Below, one piece after another: positions 44,332-53,200 of a stretch of 64,000 bases of DNA. The notes under the pieces were generated by a model. It was given only the letters and a program-made list of their open reading frames with translations, ran no database searches and was not told the DNA's origin. How positions within the stretch are numbered: the stretch's first letter is position 1; the number at the start of each line of letters is the position of its first letter. The DNA comes from JBGPEQ01 sp050180895. GTDB taxonomy: Bacteria > Pseudomonadota > Alphaproteobacteria > Dongiales > Dongiaceae. Location: NCBI GenBank assembly GCA_050180895.1, contig JBFXDS010000015.1, positions 22,636-86,635 on the forward strand, in the 5' to 3' direction. The position numbers were made by a program, and so were the translations under genes.

Positions 44332-45126
44332 TCAATTCGGCGGTGCCGCCTCGTCCAGCATCTTGTCGGCGGTCTGCACCGCCGATTCCAGCCGCTCGTC
44401 CCAGCTTTTCAGGTTGCGCTGGGCGTCCTTGAAATAGGCCGTCTGCTTGATGCCCCACATCAGCACACGGTTGATCATGCGGCCGACGGGCCGCATCGGC
44501 CGCTCGAAGTCGAAGATCAGGATGACCCGCTCCTCCTCGGTGTCGTTCCACACCTCGTGGTGGTAGAAGTCGTCGAAGACGAGGCACCTGCCGTCCTCCC
44601 AGCAGACCGTCTCGTCGCCCACCTGCATCCGGCAGCGCTCGCGCTGCGCCGGGATGATGAGGCCGAGATGGGTGCGCAGCAGGCTCTTGGTCACGCCGCG
44701 GTGCCGCGGGATGTGGTAATGCGGCGCCAGGATCGAGAACCAGGCCGATTGCAGCCCCGGCACGGTGCGCAGCAGCCGCGCCGTCTCCGGGCAGCGCGCG
44801 CAGTTGCGCTCGCTCGGCACGCCGAAGCCGAAGAGGATGAAGACCTTCCAATGATCGCCGTAGGAGATGTATTGCTGATCGGGCGAGATCTCGTGGAACG
44901 ACGGCAGGTTCGCGCGATGCTTCAGCAGATCGTCCAGTTCGGCGCGAATCTTCCGCCAGTCGGCCTCGATCGGCGCGAGAAACGGGTACTGGCGCGCTTC
45001 ATGCACGGGCCGGTCGGCGACCAGGCTTTGCCGCACCATCAGGTCGGCGACACGCTTGATGATGCGCCGACCCGTGCGCTTGACGAGCCGACGTCGCGTC
45101 TGCTTCAGGGTTTCCGTGAAGGCCAT
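44332..45126 (-). CDS. Aspartyl/asparaginyl beta-hydroxylase family (AspH/LpxO-like) dioxygenase
   Basis: A 264-residue Fe(II)/2-oxoglutarate enzyme. Iron and 2-oxoglutarate binding blocks are LAPHYHIPRHRGVTKSLLRT and LVFDDFYHHEVWND, then ERVILIFDFERPM. Homologues hydroxylate protein Asp/Asn residues or, as LpxO, the lipid A acyl chain. The family cannot be separated further by eye. I start at 45126 (MAFTETLKQTRRR). A basic N terminus without a clear membrane helix precedes the catalytic domain. Confidence 0.85.
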   Translation of the reverse strand: MAFTETLKQTRRRLVKRTGRRIIKRVADLMVRQSLVADRPVHEARQYPFLAPIEADWRKIRAELDDLLKHRANLPSFHEISPDQQYISYGDHWKVFILFGFGVPSERNCARCPETARLLRTVPGLQSAWFSILAPHYHIPRHRGVTKSLLRTHLGLIIPAQRERCRMQVGDETVCWEDGRCLVFDDFYHHEVWNDTEEERVILIFDFERPMRPVGRMINRVLMWGIKQTAYFKDAQRNLKSWDERLESAVQTADKMLDEAAPPN

Positions 45127-45265
45127 CCCGCCCCAGCCATGCGCCGAACCAGCAAGAGAGTGCTCCGACAATGTGCAATTTTTGCTACAACGCTGCAACC
45201 CGGACCGTGCCATGCGGTCGTCCGGATGACTGCCAGCCTGTTGCAACCCGAGGTTAGCCGACCCG

Positions 45266-45802
45266 ATGCCGAACGGCCAGGCGACAAGTGCGGCGGATCT
45301 CATCGTCATCCGGCCGGCGACCCCTGCGGACGCCCGCGTCGTCGTGGATTTGATCCGCGAGTTGGCGATCTATGAGAAAGAGCCGCTGACGAGCGTGAAG
45401 GCCACCGAGGCCGACATCCTGCGCGACGGCTTCGGACCGACGCCGCGATTCGAGTGCCTGCTGGTCGAGGTCGCAGGCAACGCGGCCGGCTTCGCCCTCT
45501 TTTTTCACAACTACTCGACCTGGGAAGGGCGCGCCGGCATCTATGTCGAGGACATTTTCGTCAGCGAATGGGCGCGCGGCCGCAACATCGGCCGCCGCCT
45601 CCTGGCGGCGGTCTGCGCGATCGCGGAGGCGCGCGGCTGCACGCGGATCGATCTCTCGGTTCTGCACTGGAATCCGGCCCGTGCCTTCTATGAGCGCCTC
45701 GGTTTTGTCGAAGCGCGGGAGTGGCGCCGCTATCGCCTGCAGGGCGAGGCGCTCAGGCGGCTGGCGGCGGAGTCCGCTCCGGCGCCTGACCGCGGACGCT
45801 GA
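45266..45802 (+). CDS. GNAT family N-acetyltransferase
   Basis: A 178-residue acetyltransferase with the acetyl-CoA motif RGRNIGRRLL following YVEDIFVSEWA, and the conserved NPARAFYERLGFVEARE segment. The HNYSTWEGRAGIYVEDIFV block is typical of the diamine (spermidine/spermine) N-acetyltransferase-like branch, so a polyamine or thialysine-like amine is a plausible substrate. Its 3' end overlaps the convergent SDR gene by 50 bp. Confidence 0.9.
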   Translation: MPNGQATSAADLIVIRPATPADARVVVDLIRELAIYEKEPLTSVKATEADILRDGFGPTPRFECLLVEVAGNAAGFALFFHNYSTWEGRAGIYVEDIFVSEWARGRNIGRRLLAAVCAIAEARGCTRIDLSVLHWNPARAFYERLGFVEAREWRRYRLQGEALRRLAAESAPAPDRGR

Positions 45803-46544
45803 CCGTGCGAATGAGCGCGGCCACGATCATGTCGGCCCACGCCGGCGGGATGCAGCGAAGGGCAGCCAGGAGGAGCACGAACCGCAGCGGGAAGGCATCG
45901 CTGCGGTAGCGTCGTTCGATCGCCCTGACCATGCGTTCCGCAGCGGCGTCGATCGACACTTCCATCGGCCGGCGCTTCTTGCTCTCATCGCTGCGGACGA
46001 AGCCGGGTGACAAGACCGTCAGGTCGACGCCGTGACGCTTCAAGTCGATCCGCAGCCCTTCGAGCAGCGTCGACAAGGCGGCCTTGGCGGCCGAATGCTC
46101 GGCGGCGCTAGGAAGACCGCGGGCAGCGGCGAGGCTGCTGATGGCGACGATGTGGCCGCGGCGGCGGTCAAGCATCCTCGGCAGCACCGCTTCCAGGCAG
46201 TTTGCGGTTCCCATGACGTTGATCGACAGCATGTGCTCCACCTTGGCGGCCCGGAAGCCGCTAACCGTCGTCCGCTTGCCGCCGCCGGTGCACGAGACCA
46301 GCCGTTCGATCGGACCATCCGTCGATTCGACCTCGGCCACGGCACGTGAAACCTGCTCCAGATCGGTGACGTCGCAGCTGATCGCGCGGGCGCGGCCGCC
46401 GCGGGCCTCGATGTTCCGAACCAGCTCGTCGAGAGGTTCGCGCCGTCGGGCCACGGCGACGATGGTCTCGCCCCGCATCGCCAGACGAAGAGCGATCTCC
46501 CGGCCCAGTCCCGACGAAGCGCCGGTCAAGAAGGTGATGCTCAT
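45753..46544 (-). CDS. Short-chain dehydrogenase/reductase family protein, catalytic Tyr replaced
   Basis: A 263-residue Rossmann protein with the nucleotide motif TGASSGLGREIAL, the SDR-like SCDVTDLEQV Asp segment and Ser in VAISSLAAARGLP. The usual active-site motif Y-S-x-S-K is replaced by EHSAAKAALS, so the catalytic Tyr is His while the Lys remains. The family NNAG-like block is changed to VSCTGGGKR. The protein has the length and C-terminal hydrophobic region (LRFVLLLAALRCIPPAWADM) of membrane-associated SDRs. Whether it is active is uncertain. Confidence 0.85.
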   Translation of the reverse strand: MSITFLTGASSGLGREIALRLAMRGETIVAVARRREPLDELVRNIEARGGRARAISCDVTDLEQVSRAVAEVESTDGPIERLVSCTGGGKRTTVSGFRAAKVEHMLSINVMGTANCLEAVLPRMLDRRRGHIVAISSLAAARGLPSAAEHSAAKAALSTLLEGLRIDLKRHGVDLTVLSPGFVRSDESKKRRPMEVSIDAAAERMVRAIERRYRSDAFPLRFVLLLAALRCIPPAWADMIVAALIRTVSVRGQAPERTPPPAA

Positions 46545-46755
46545 CGGACCTGGACCATGGACGAGTTCTCAGGGAGTGGTTGCGTCGGCGTGAGGCCCAT
46601 TGCGGCTCTGGCCGAGCGCGGGCCGGCGAACGCACCGATCCGCCCCTGGAAGATTACGCGGTTCCGAGGGGTTTCAAGTGGCGACTTCTTGCGCGGCCGA
46701 ACAAAAATGCGATCGGTGCGGGGCCAGCGACCGGCACGCGAACGGATCGTGGCCG

Positions 46756-47244
46756 TCAGTGCAGCTTGCGCTCCAGTTCCACGATCGCGGAGTCGACCAA
46801 CTCGTCCGCCTTCCGGGCGTCGATGTTCTCTTTCAGCAGCCTGGCGGCCGCGGCGACGGCGACGGCGACGGCTTGGTTGCGCACGTCGGCCACGGCCTGC
46901 GCCTCGGCCTGGGCGATCTTGTCCAACGCCATCTTCTCGCGGCGGCCGAAGGCGGCCTCCAGGTTGGTCGCCGATTCGCGGTGGATCCGCTCGGCCTCCT
47001 CGCGCGCGTGGGCGATGATCGCCTCGGATTCCTTGACCGCCGCGATCTGCTTGCGCTGCTGCTCGGCCAGCAGCCGCTCGGCCTCGTCGCGCAGCGACCG
47101 CGCCTCGTCGAGCTGAGCCCTGATCCGGTCGGCGCGGGCATCGAGCCCGCGGCCGATGGCGCGGCCGATCGGCTTTGCCGCCAGCGCGACGAAGATGATG
47201 AAGGCGGCGGCGACCCAGGTCTCCGGGTTGCTCAGGAACTCCAT
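46756..47244 (-). CDS. atpF: ATP synthase F0 subunit b
   Basis: A 162-residue stator subunit with one N-terminal membrane helix (VAAAFIIFVALAAKPIG) and a long charged helix (LDARADRIRAQLDEARSLRD onward). It pairs with the b' subunit encoded 3 bp upstream to hold F1 to F0. The next gene downstream on this strand (SDR) is 211 bp away; that gap shows nothing I recognise. Confidence 0.93.
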   Translation of the reverse strand: MEFLSNPETWVAAAFIIFVALAAKPIGRAIGRGLDARADRIRAQLDEARSLRDEAERLLAEQQRKQIAAVKESEAIIAHAREEAERIHRESATNLEAAFGRREKMALDKIAQAEAQAVADVRNQAVAVAVAAAARLLKENIDARKADELVDSAIVELERKLH

Positions 47245-47247
47245 GAT

Positions 47248-47901
47248 TCAGCGCTCCGTCATCGCGGCGTCGACGGCGGCCTGCACCTGTGCCGGCGGCA
47301 GGCTCAGGCCGGCGACCTTGCCGAGCACGGCGGCGGTCGTTTCGGCGCCGACGCCGCGCAGGTCCGTCAGCGCCCGCGTCTTGGCCGCGGCGATGCTGTC
47401 CTCGGCCGCCTTGGTGCGCTGGGCCAGTTGCTGCGCGAACGCGGCCTCGCGCTTCGCCGTCTCGGCGGCGATGGCGGCCTGCCCCTGCCGCATCTCGGCC
47501 TGGGCCTTGGCGCGCGCGTCCGCCATCGTCTTCTGATAGGCCGCCAGCGCCGCGTCCGCCTCGGTCTTCACCTTCTCGGCCCGGTCGATGTCGCTCTTGA
47601 TGCGCGTCTCGCGCTGCTCGATCGTGCGGGCGATGCGCGGCAGCGCCACCTTCGACATCAGGATCAGCAGGATGACGAAGCTGATGGCGAGCCAGATCAC
47701 CTGTGGCGGGAAGTCCGCGAAGTCGAGCTGCGGCATGCCGGCGGATTGCGCATGGCCGTCGGCCGCGGTCGCGCCGTGCGTCTCTGTTCCGGCCTCGTGA
47801 CCCTCGCCTGTCTCCGTCTGCGTGTCCTGGACGAGGACGAGACGGGGTGCGTCGCCGTCCCCGCCCGGCGATGCACCCTCGGCGATCTTCAGCTGCAGCA
47901 T
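47248..47901 (-). CDS. atpG: ATP synthase F0 subunit b'
   Basis: A 217-residue second b-type subunit with a variable polar N terminus (about residues 1-60, rich in Gly, Glu and Thr), one membrane helix (FPPQVIWLAISFVILLILMS) and a coiled stalk (RETRIKSDIDRAEKVKTEAD). The b plus b' arrangement is typical of Alphaproteobacteria and phototrophs. The N-terminal extension is longer than in many homologues. Confidence 0.92.
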   Translation of the reverse strand: MLQLKIAEGASPGGDGDAPRLVLVQDTQTETGEGHEAGTETHGATAADGHAQSAGMPQLDFADFPPQVIWLAISFVILLILMSKVALPRIARTIEQRETRIKSDIDRAEKVKTEADAALAAYQKTMADARAKAQAEMRQGQAAIAAETAKREAAFAQQLAQRTKAAEDSIAAAKTRALTDLRGVGAETTAAVLGKVAGLSLPPAQVQAAVDAAMTER

Positions 47902-47949
47902 GTCCGCCTTCCTGTCGGCGCCGGCGGGATGCGCCGGCGCCGTCGCGGC

Positions 47950-48177
47950 CTAGAACACGAACAGCAGCAGCAGCGCGATCAGCAGCGCGAACAGCGCGAT
48001 GGCCTCTGTCAGCGCGAAGCCGAGCAGCACGTTGCCGAAGACCTTCGGCGCCGCCGCTGGGTTGCGCAGCGCGCCCGACACGAAGCTGCCGAAGATGTTG
48101 CCGATGCCGACGCCGACGCCGGCGAGGGCGATGGTGGCGAGGCCGGCGCCAATGAGCTTTGCGGCTGCTGGATCCAT
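47950..48177 (-). CDS. atpE: ATP synthase F0 subunit c
   Basis: A 75-residue hairpin of two membrane helices, KLIGAGLATIALAGVGVG and FALTEAIALFALLIALLLLF. The proton-binding Glu lies in FALTEAIALF of the second helix, and RNPAAAPK forms the polar loop. No sodium-type ligand set is seen, so the ring is presumably proton-driven. I start at 48177 (MDPAAAKLIGAG); the frame continues upstream without homology. Confidence 0.95.
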   Translation of the reverse strand: MDPAAAKLIGAGLATIALAGVGVGIGNIFGSFVSGALRNPAAAPKVFGNVLLGFALTEAIALFALLIALLLLFVF

Positions 48178-48215
48178 GGGTCGAGTCCTTTTCTCTTGGG
48201 GCTGAGGTTTATGGC

Positions 48216-48953
48216 TCAATGATGCAAGTGAAGCGCATCGTTCAGGTAGATGCAGGTCAGGATGGTGAAGACGTAGGCCTGCAGCACGGCGATGCCGACC
48301 TCGAGGCCGGTCAGTGCGACGACGAACGCCAGCGGCGCCCAGCCGCCGAGGACGCCGAGCATGACGACGAAGCCGCCGAACACCTTCAGCATGGTGTGGC
48401 CCGCCGTCATGTTGGCGAAGAGCCGCACCGACAGGCTGATCGGCCGGATCAGGTAGGACAGCACCTCGATGACGACCAGCAGCGGCAGCAGCGCCATCGG
48501 CACGCCGGCCGGCACGAACAGCGACAGGAACTTGAGCCCGTGCCGGGCGAAGCCGATCGCGGTCACGCCGATGAACACCACCACCGCCAGGGCGAAGGTG
48601 ACGATGATGTGGCTGGTCACCGTGAAGGTGTAGGGGATCATCCCGATCAGGTTGCAGAACAGGATGAACATGAAGAGCGAGAAGATGAACGGGAAGTACG
48701 CCATGCCCGCACGGCCGGCGTTCTCCCGTATCATGTTGGCGATGAACTCGTAGGAGAGCTCGGCCATCGACTGCATGCGCGTCGGCACCAGCGACGCGCC
48801 GCGCATGGCGATCAGCAGGAAGGCGGTGACGGCGAACACGGCGATCGCCATGAACAGCGAGGAGTTGGTGAAGGAGGCGTCGAGACCGCCGACGGGAATC
48901 TCGATCAGGCGCTTGATCTGGAACTGCTCGAGTGGGCTATGACCTTCCGCCAC
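48216..48953 (-). CDS. atpB: ATP synthase F0 subunit a
   Basis: A 245-residue membrane subunit that forms the proton half-channels against the c ring. The essential Arg is in ISLSVRLFANMTAGHTM. Helical segments FIFSLFMFILFCNLIGMIPY and VVMLGVLGGWAPLAFVVAL are typical. The N terminus PLEQFQIKRLIEIPVGG matches alphaproteobacterial AtpB. It lies 33 bp after atpI and 38 bp before atpE. Confidence 0.96.
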   Translation of the reverse strand: MAEGHSPLEQFQIKRLIEIPVGGLDASFTNSSLFMAIAVFAVTAFLLIAMRGASLVPTRMQSMAELSYEFIANMIRENAGRAGMAYFPFIFSLFMFILFCNLIGMIPYTFTVTSHIIVTFALAVVVFIGVTAIGFARHGLKFLSLFVPAGVPMALLPLLVVIEVLSYLIRPISLSVRLFANMTAGHTMLKVFGGFVVMLGVLGGWAPLAFVVALTGLEVGIAVLQAYVFTILTCIYLNDALHLHH

Positions 48954-48986
48954 GTCCGATCCCCAATTCCCGCGGCCCCGCCGCCG

Positions 48987-49313
48987 CTACGTCCCGTTCC
49001 CGCCGTCGTCCGCGCGGTTCAGCCGGTTTGCCGCGCGGATCACGTTGTACATGCCGGCCGCGGCTCCTAGCAGGAAGAACGCGATCAGCATCGCCGGGCT
49101 GGTGCCCCACCACGAATCGAGGCCCCAGCCGATGACGCCGCCGACGAGAAGCCCCGCGGCCAGCTCGACCGACAGGCGAAACACCCAGCCTGCGGCGGTC
49201 CGCGGCGGTCCGCGCCCGCCATCCTCGCCGTCGTCCCGCCGGACCGCGTTTCGCAGTGCCTGCAGGCGCTCGGCGAAATCCGTCCGCTTCGATGGAGAAT
49301 CGCCTTCGGTCAT
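48987..49313 (-). CDS. atpI: AtpI, ATP synthase accessory protein
   Basis: A 108-residue protein with two membrane helices (ELAAGLLVGGVIGWGLD and AMLIAFFLLGAAAGMYNVI), the AtpI/AtpQ-type layout of a Mg2+ or c-ring assembly factor. I start at 49313 (MTEGDSPSKRTDFAERLQAL). It is the first gene of the F0 operon atpI-atpB-atpE-atpG-atpF and begins about 55 bp after a good promoter. Confidence 0.88.
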   Translation of the reverse strand: MTEGDSPSKRTDFAERLQALRNAVRRDDGEDGGRGPPRTAAGWVFRLSVELAAGLLVGGVIGWGLDSWWGTSPAMLIAFFLLGAAAGMYNVIRAANRLNRADDGGNGT

Positions 49314-49367
49314 CGGCAAGGCCGGTCGCTGTCCGCCGGAGTCACGGCCCCCGTCGCGACGGCGCGC

Positions 49368-49396
49368 ACCATAGGGACGGGCCTCCCCTCTGTCAA
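49368..49396 (-). promoter_or_regulatory. Consensus sigma-70 promoter of the F0 ATP synthase operon
   Basis: On the minus strand TTGACA (49391-49396) and TATGGT (49368-49373) are exactly 17 bp apart. The -35 hexamer is perfect and the -10 matches four of six. The predicted start of transcription is about 48 bp upstream of the atpI ATG. This is the strongest promoter-like sequence I find in the window. Confidence 0.7.
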
Positions 49397-49522
49397 GGCG
49401 AATGCCGGCAATGCAAGCACTTGAAATCATGTGTCTTTAGCGCCGCTGATCGGGTCGCGCCGATGGTCTCCGTCGACGGCGATCCGGCCTGATTCTGCTT
49501 GGCCTTGAAGCAGGCTGCGCCT

Positions 49523-49549
49523 TTGATATATACTTCTGATATATATCAA
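49523..49549. promoter_or_regulatory. Perfect palindromic operator in front of vapBC
   Basis: TTGATATATA (49523-49532) and its exact complement TATATATCAA (49540-49549) are separated by CTTCTGA. The palindrome ends 15 bp before the vapB ATG and is strikingly AT-rich in this GC-rich genome. It is the expected binding site of the VapB-VapC complex and may also contain the promoter -10 region. Confidence 0.75.
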
Positions 49550-49564
49550 GGTGCGGAGGTGGCC

Positions 49565-49813
49565 ATGTCCGATACCGGTGTCGCCAAGGTGTTCATGCAT
49601 GGGCGGAGCCAAGCCGTGCGCCTGCCGCTTGCCTTCCGAGTCCCAGGCGACCGCGTCCGGGTGCGCCGCGTTAAGACGGGCATCCTGCTGGAACCCATGG
49701 TCACGGATCTGGATGCGTGGTTCGCCCAGCTGGATCGGTTTGCCGATGTGCCGTTCATGGAGGATGGACGCCGGCAGCCGCCGATGCCGCCGGCCGATGA
49801 TCTGTTCGAGTGA
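49565..49813 (+). CDS. vapB: VapB-type antitoxin (AbrB/MazE fold)
   Basis: An 82-residue protein with a swapped-hairpin DNA-binding domain (AKVFMHGRSQAVRLPLAFRV) and a C-terminal tail (FAQLDRFADVPFMEDGRRQP) that should wrap around the toxin. The ATG at 49565 follows GGAGG by five bases; upstream in-frame sequence runs through the operator and is not coding. Its stop overlaps the vapC GTG start by 4 bp. Confidence 0.9.
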   Translation: MSDTGVAKVFMHGRSQAVRLPLAFRVPGDRVRVRRVKTGILLEPMVTDLDAWFAQLDRFADVPFMEDGRRQPPMPPADDLFE

Positions 49814-50229
49814 TCTATCTTCTCGATACCAACGCCGTCATAGCGTTGCTGACCGACCGGCCGCCGGCGGTCCGCAAGCGGCTGCGGCGCGTGGCGTCCA
49901 GGGAAGCCACGATCGTCGTGTCGATGATCGTTCTCTTCGAGTTGTGGTACGGCGTCGCCCGAAGCGCGCGGCGGCGCGAGAACGCCGAGCGGCTGAAGGT
50001 GTTCCTCTCCGGCAATATTGAGGTCATCCCCTTCGAGGAGGAGGATGCCGCCATCGCCGGCGATTTGCGGGCGGCGTTGGAGTGGCAGGGGACGCCGATC
50101 GGGCCGCATGATCTCCTGATCGCCGCTCAATGCCTGCGGGCCGGCGCCACGCTCGTTACCGTCAACGTCGCGGAGTTCCGGCGGGTAAGCGGGCTGTCCT
50201 GGCAGGATTGGGCGGCCGGTCGAGGCTGA
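49810..50229 (+). CDS. vapC: VapC-type PIN-domain ribonuclease toxin
   Basis: A 139-residue PIN toxin with the acidic metal-binding residues in YLLDTNAVIAL, LFELWYGVARS and PHDLLIAAQ, plus a C-terminal TVNVAEFRRVSGL with the fourth polar site. VapC enzymes cleave tRNA or rRNA. The start codon is GTG within the vapB stop (GTGA overlap), consistent with coupled translation. It converges on smc with 6 bp between the stops. Confidence 0.93.
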   Translation: MIYLLDTNAVIALLTDRPPAVRKRLRRVASREATIVVSMIVLFELWYGVARSARRRENAERLKVFLSGNIEVIPFEEEDAAIAGDLRAALEWQGTPIGPHDLLIAAQCLRAGATLVTVNVAEFRRVSGLSWQDWAAGRG

Positions 50230-50235
50230 CGCCCG

Positions 50236-53200
50236 CTACTCCGCCGCCTGCATCTGCGCCGCGCGCTGCAGGTCCACCGAGACCAGTTGCGAGACGCCGC
50301 GCTCGGCCATGGTCACGCCGTAGAGCCGGTCCATGCGGGCCATGGTCATGCGGTGGTGGGTGATGACCAGGAAGCGCGTCGACGTCGAGTGCGCCAGTTC
50401 GCCGACCAGGCTGCAGAAGCGGTCGACGTTGGCGTCGTCGAGCGGCGCGTCCACCTCGTCCAGCACGCAGATCGGCGCCGGGTTGGTGAGGAACACCGCG
50501 AACAGCAGCGACAGCGCCGTCAGCGCCTGCTCGCCGCCCGACAGCAGCGACATCACCTGCAGCCGTTTGCCCGGCGGGCTGGCCATGATCTCCAGCCCGG
50601 CCTCCAGCGGATCCTCGGCCTCCGTCAGCTTCAGATGCGCGTGGCCGCCGCCGAACAGCCGCGTGAACAGGGTGCCGAAGTTGGTGTTGACCAGCTCGAA
50701 GGCGGCCAGCAGCCGCTCGCGGCCCTCGCGGTTGAGGCTGGAGATGCCCGAGCGCAGGCGGGCGATGGCGTTGACGAGGTCGGAGCGTTCGGTCTGCAGC
50801 CCGGCGATCTGCTGCTCCAGCTCCGCCGCCTCGGCTTCGGCGCGCAGGTTGACCGGCCCCATGTTGTCGCGCTCGCGCAGCAGGCGCTGCAGCCGCGTGT
50901 CCACGGCCTCGCGCGCCGGCGGCGCCTCGTCCGCCTTGAGCTCGGCGATGCCGGCGGTCTCCTCCGGCGCGCAGTCCAGCCGCTCGCGGATGCGCTGCAC
51001 CACGTCGTTGCCGTGCTCTTCTCCCTGCGCCACCGCCGCCTCGGCGCGCACGCGGTCCTCGCGCGCCTCGGCCAGCCGCGTTTCCGCCGCCTTCAACTCC
51101 AGCACAGCGGCGGCGAGCTGCGTCTCGGCCGCGGCCAGCTGGTCCGCCGCATGACGGCGCTTGCCCTCGGCGGCCTCGATCAGCTCCAGCAGCGTCTGGC
51201 GCTGCGCCGCGATCTCCGCCGGCCGGCGGCTCAGGCCGTCGATCTCGGCGCTCACCGCCGCGCGCCGCTCGGCGAGCGTTGCCAGCTGCTGCTCCGCCGC
51301 CGCCACGCGCTGCGCCCACAGGCGGCGCTCGTCGGCGATCGTGCCGACGCGCTGGCCGCGGGCCTGCGCCTCGCGCTGCAGCCGCTCCTGCGTGCCGCGG
51401 CAGTCGATCAGCCGGCTCCGTTGGTCGGCCAGCGCGCCCTGCAGCAGCCGCGCCTGTTCGCGCACCGCCGCCAGGTCCGGCAGCGCCGCCTCGTCGCCGC
51501 GCGCCGCCGCCAGCTGCGATTCGGTCTCCGCCACGTCGGCCTCGGTCGCCGCCGACGCCTCGTCCAGGGCGACGGAACGCGCCGTCGCCGCCGCGACGCG
51601 CTGGGTCGCCGCATCGAGCTCGGTGCGCGCCGCCTCCACTCCCCGCAGCGCCGATTGGAAGGCGTCGCGCCAGGCGCGCTCGCGCGCCGCCGCGTCGGTC
51701 GCCGCCTGCCGTGCCGCGGCATGGACGGCCTCGGCATCGCCCAGTGCGGCGCGCAGGCCGGTCAGTTCCTGGCGCAGATCGTCGAGACGCGCGCGCTGGC
51801 GCAGCCGCGTCTCCGCCGTGGTCGCCGTGCCGGCCGCCACCGAGAAGCCGTCCCACCGCCACATGGCGCCGTCGCGCGACACCAGCCGCTGGCCCTGCGC
51901 GAGCCGGGCGGCCAGGGCGCGGCCCTCGGCCTCGCTCGCCACCACGCCGATCTGCGCCAGCCGCCGCGAGAGCACCTCCGGCCCGCGCACGAAGCTCGCC
52001 AGCGGCTCGGCGCCCACTGGCAATGCCGGCGCGCCGTCGGCCGGCGGCAGCATCTCCCAGTGCAGCGGCGCGCCGGCGTCGGCCGATGCTGCCAGGTCGT
52101 CGCCGAGCGCGGCGCCCAGCGCCGCCTCGTAGCCCGGCGTCACCGTCACCGCGTTCATCAGCGGCGGCCACAGGTCCGTCTGGTTGGCGGCCAGCAGGGC
52201 GGCCAGCGCCTTCTCCTCGGCCGCGATCCGCGCCATCGCCGACTGGGCGTCCTGCAGCCGGGCGCGCGCCGCCGTCTCGGCGTCCGCCGCGTCCGCCCGC
52301 GCCTGCTCCAGGGCCGGGCCGTCGGCCTGCAGGCGCTCGAACGCGGCCTGCCGCGCCGCCAGCCCGTCGCGCGCGGCGGCGAGGGCGCTGTCGTCGGCGA
52401 TCTCGAGCTGCAGGCGGGTGCGTTCCGCGGCGATGTCGGTGGCGCGCTGCAGGAGCCGCGCGACGCGCCCCTCGAGCTCGGCCAGGCGGCGGCGCACGGC
52501 CGTTTCGGCGGCCTCGCCGGCGGCGATCTGCTGCGTCGCGGCCGCCAGCTCGGCCTCCTGCGCGTCCACGGCGCCTTGCGCCTCCGTCACGGCGGCCGTC
52601 GCCGCCGCGATCTGTGTGCCTTCGGCCGCGGCCTCGGCGGTCAACGAATCCAGCTCGGCCGACAGACGGGAGTCGGCCGCCCGCGCATCCTCGGCCAGGG
52701 CGCTCTCGCGGGCGATGTCGGCTTCGGTCTGGGCCGCCCGGCGCTCGGCCTCCGCCTGCGCCGCGGCGATCCGCGCCTCCTCCTGGTCGAGGCCGTCGCG
52801 GGCGTGATTGAGGCGCTGCACCTCCGCCGCCGCCGCGGCCTCGGCCTGGCGCAGCGGCGGCAGGTCGGCCGCGACGCCAGCCTGGCGTGTCGCCGCGGTC
52901 GCGGCTTCGCCGGTGAACGCACCCACTTGCGCGGCCGCCGCCGACAGCGCCTCGCGCGCCGCCGCCAGGCGCGCAGTTGCCTCCTGCCACAGCAGGTGCA
53001 GCAGCGTCGCCTCGACGCGGCGGATGTGGTCGTTCAGGTTGCGGTAGCGCGCCGCCTGCCGGGCCTGCTTCTTCAGCGCCTGCAGCTGGCTTTCGAGCGT
53101 GACGATGACGTCGTCGAGCCGGGCCAGGTTGGCCTCCGCCGCGCGCAGCCGCAGCTCGGCCTCGTGCCGGCGCGAATGCAGGCCGGTGATGCCGGCCGCC

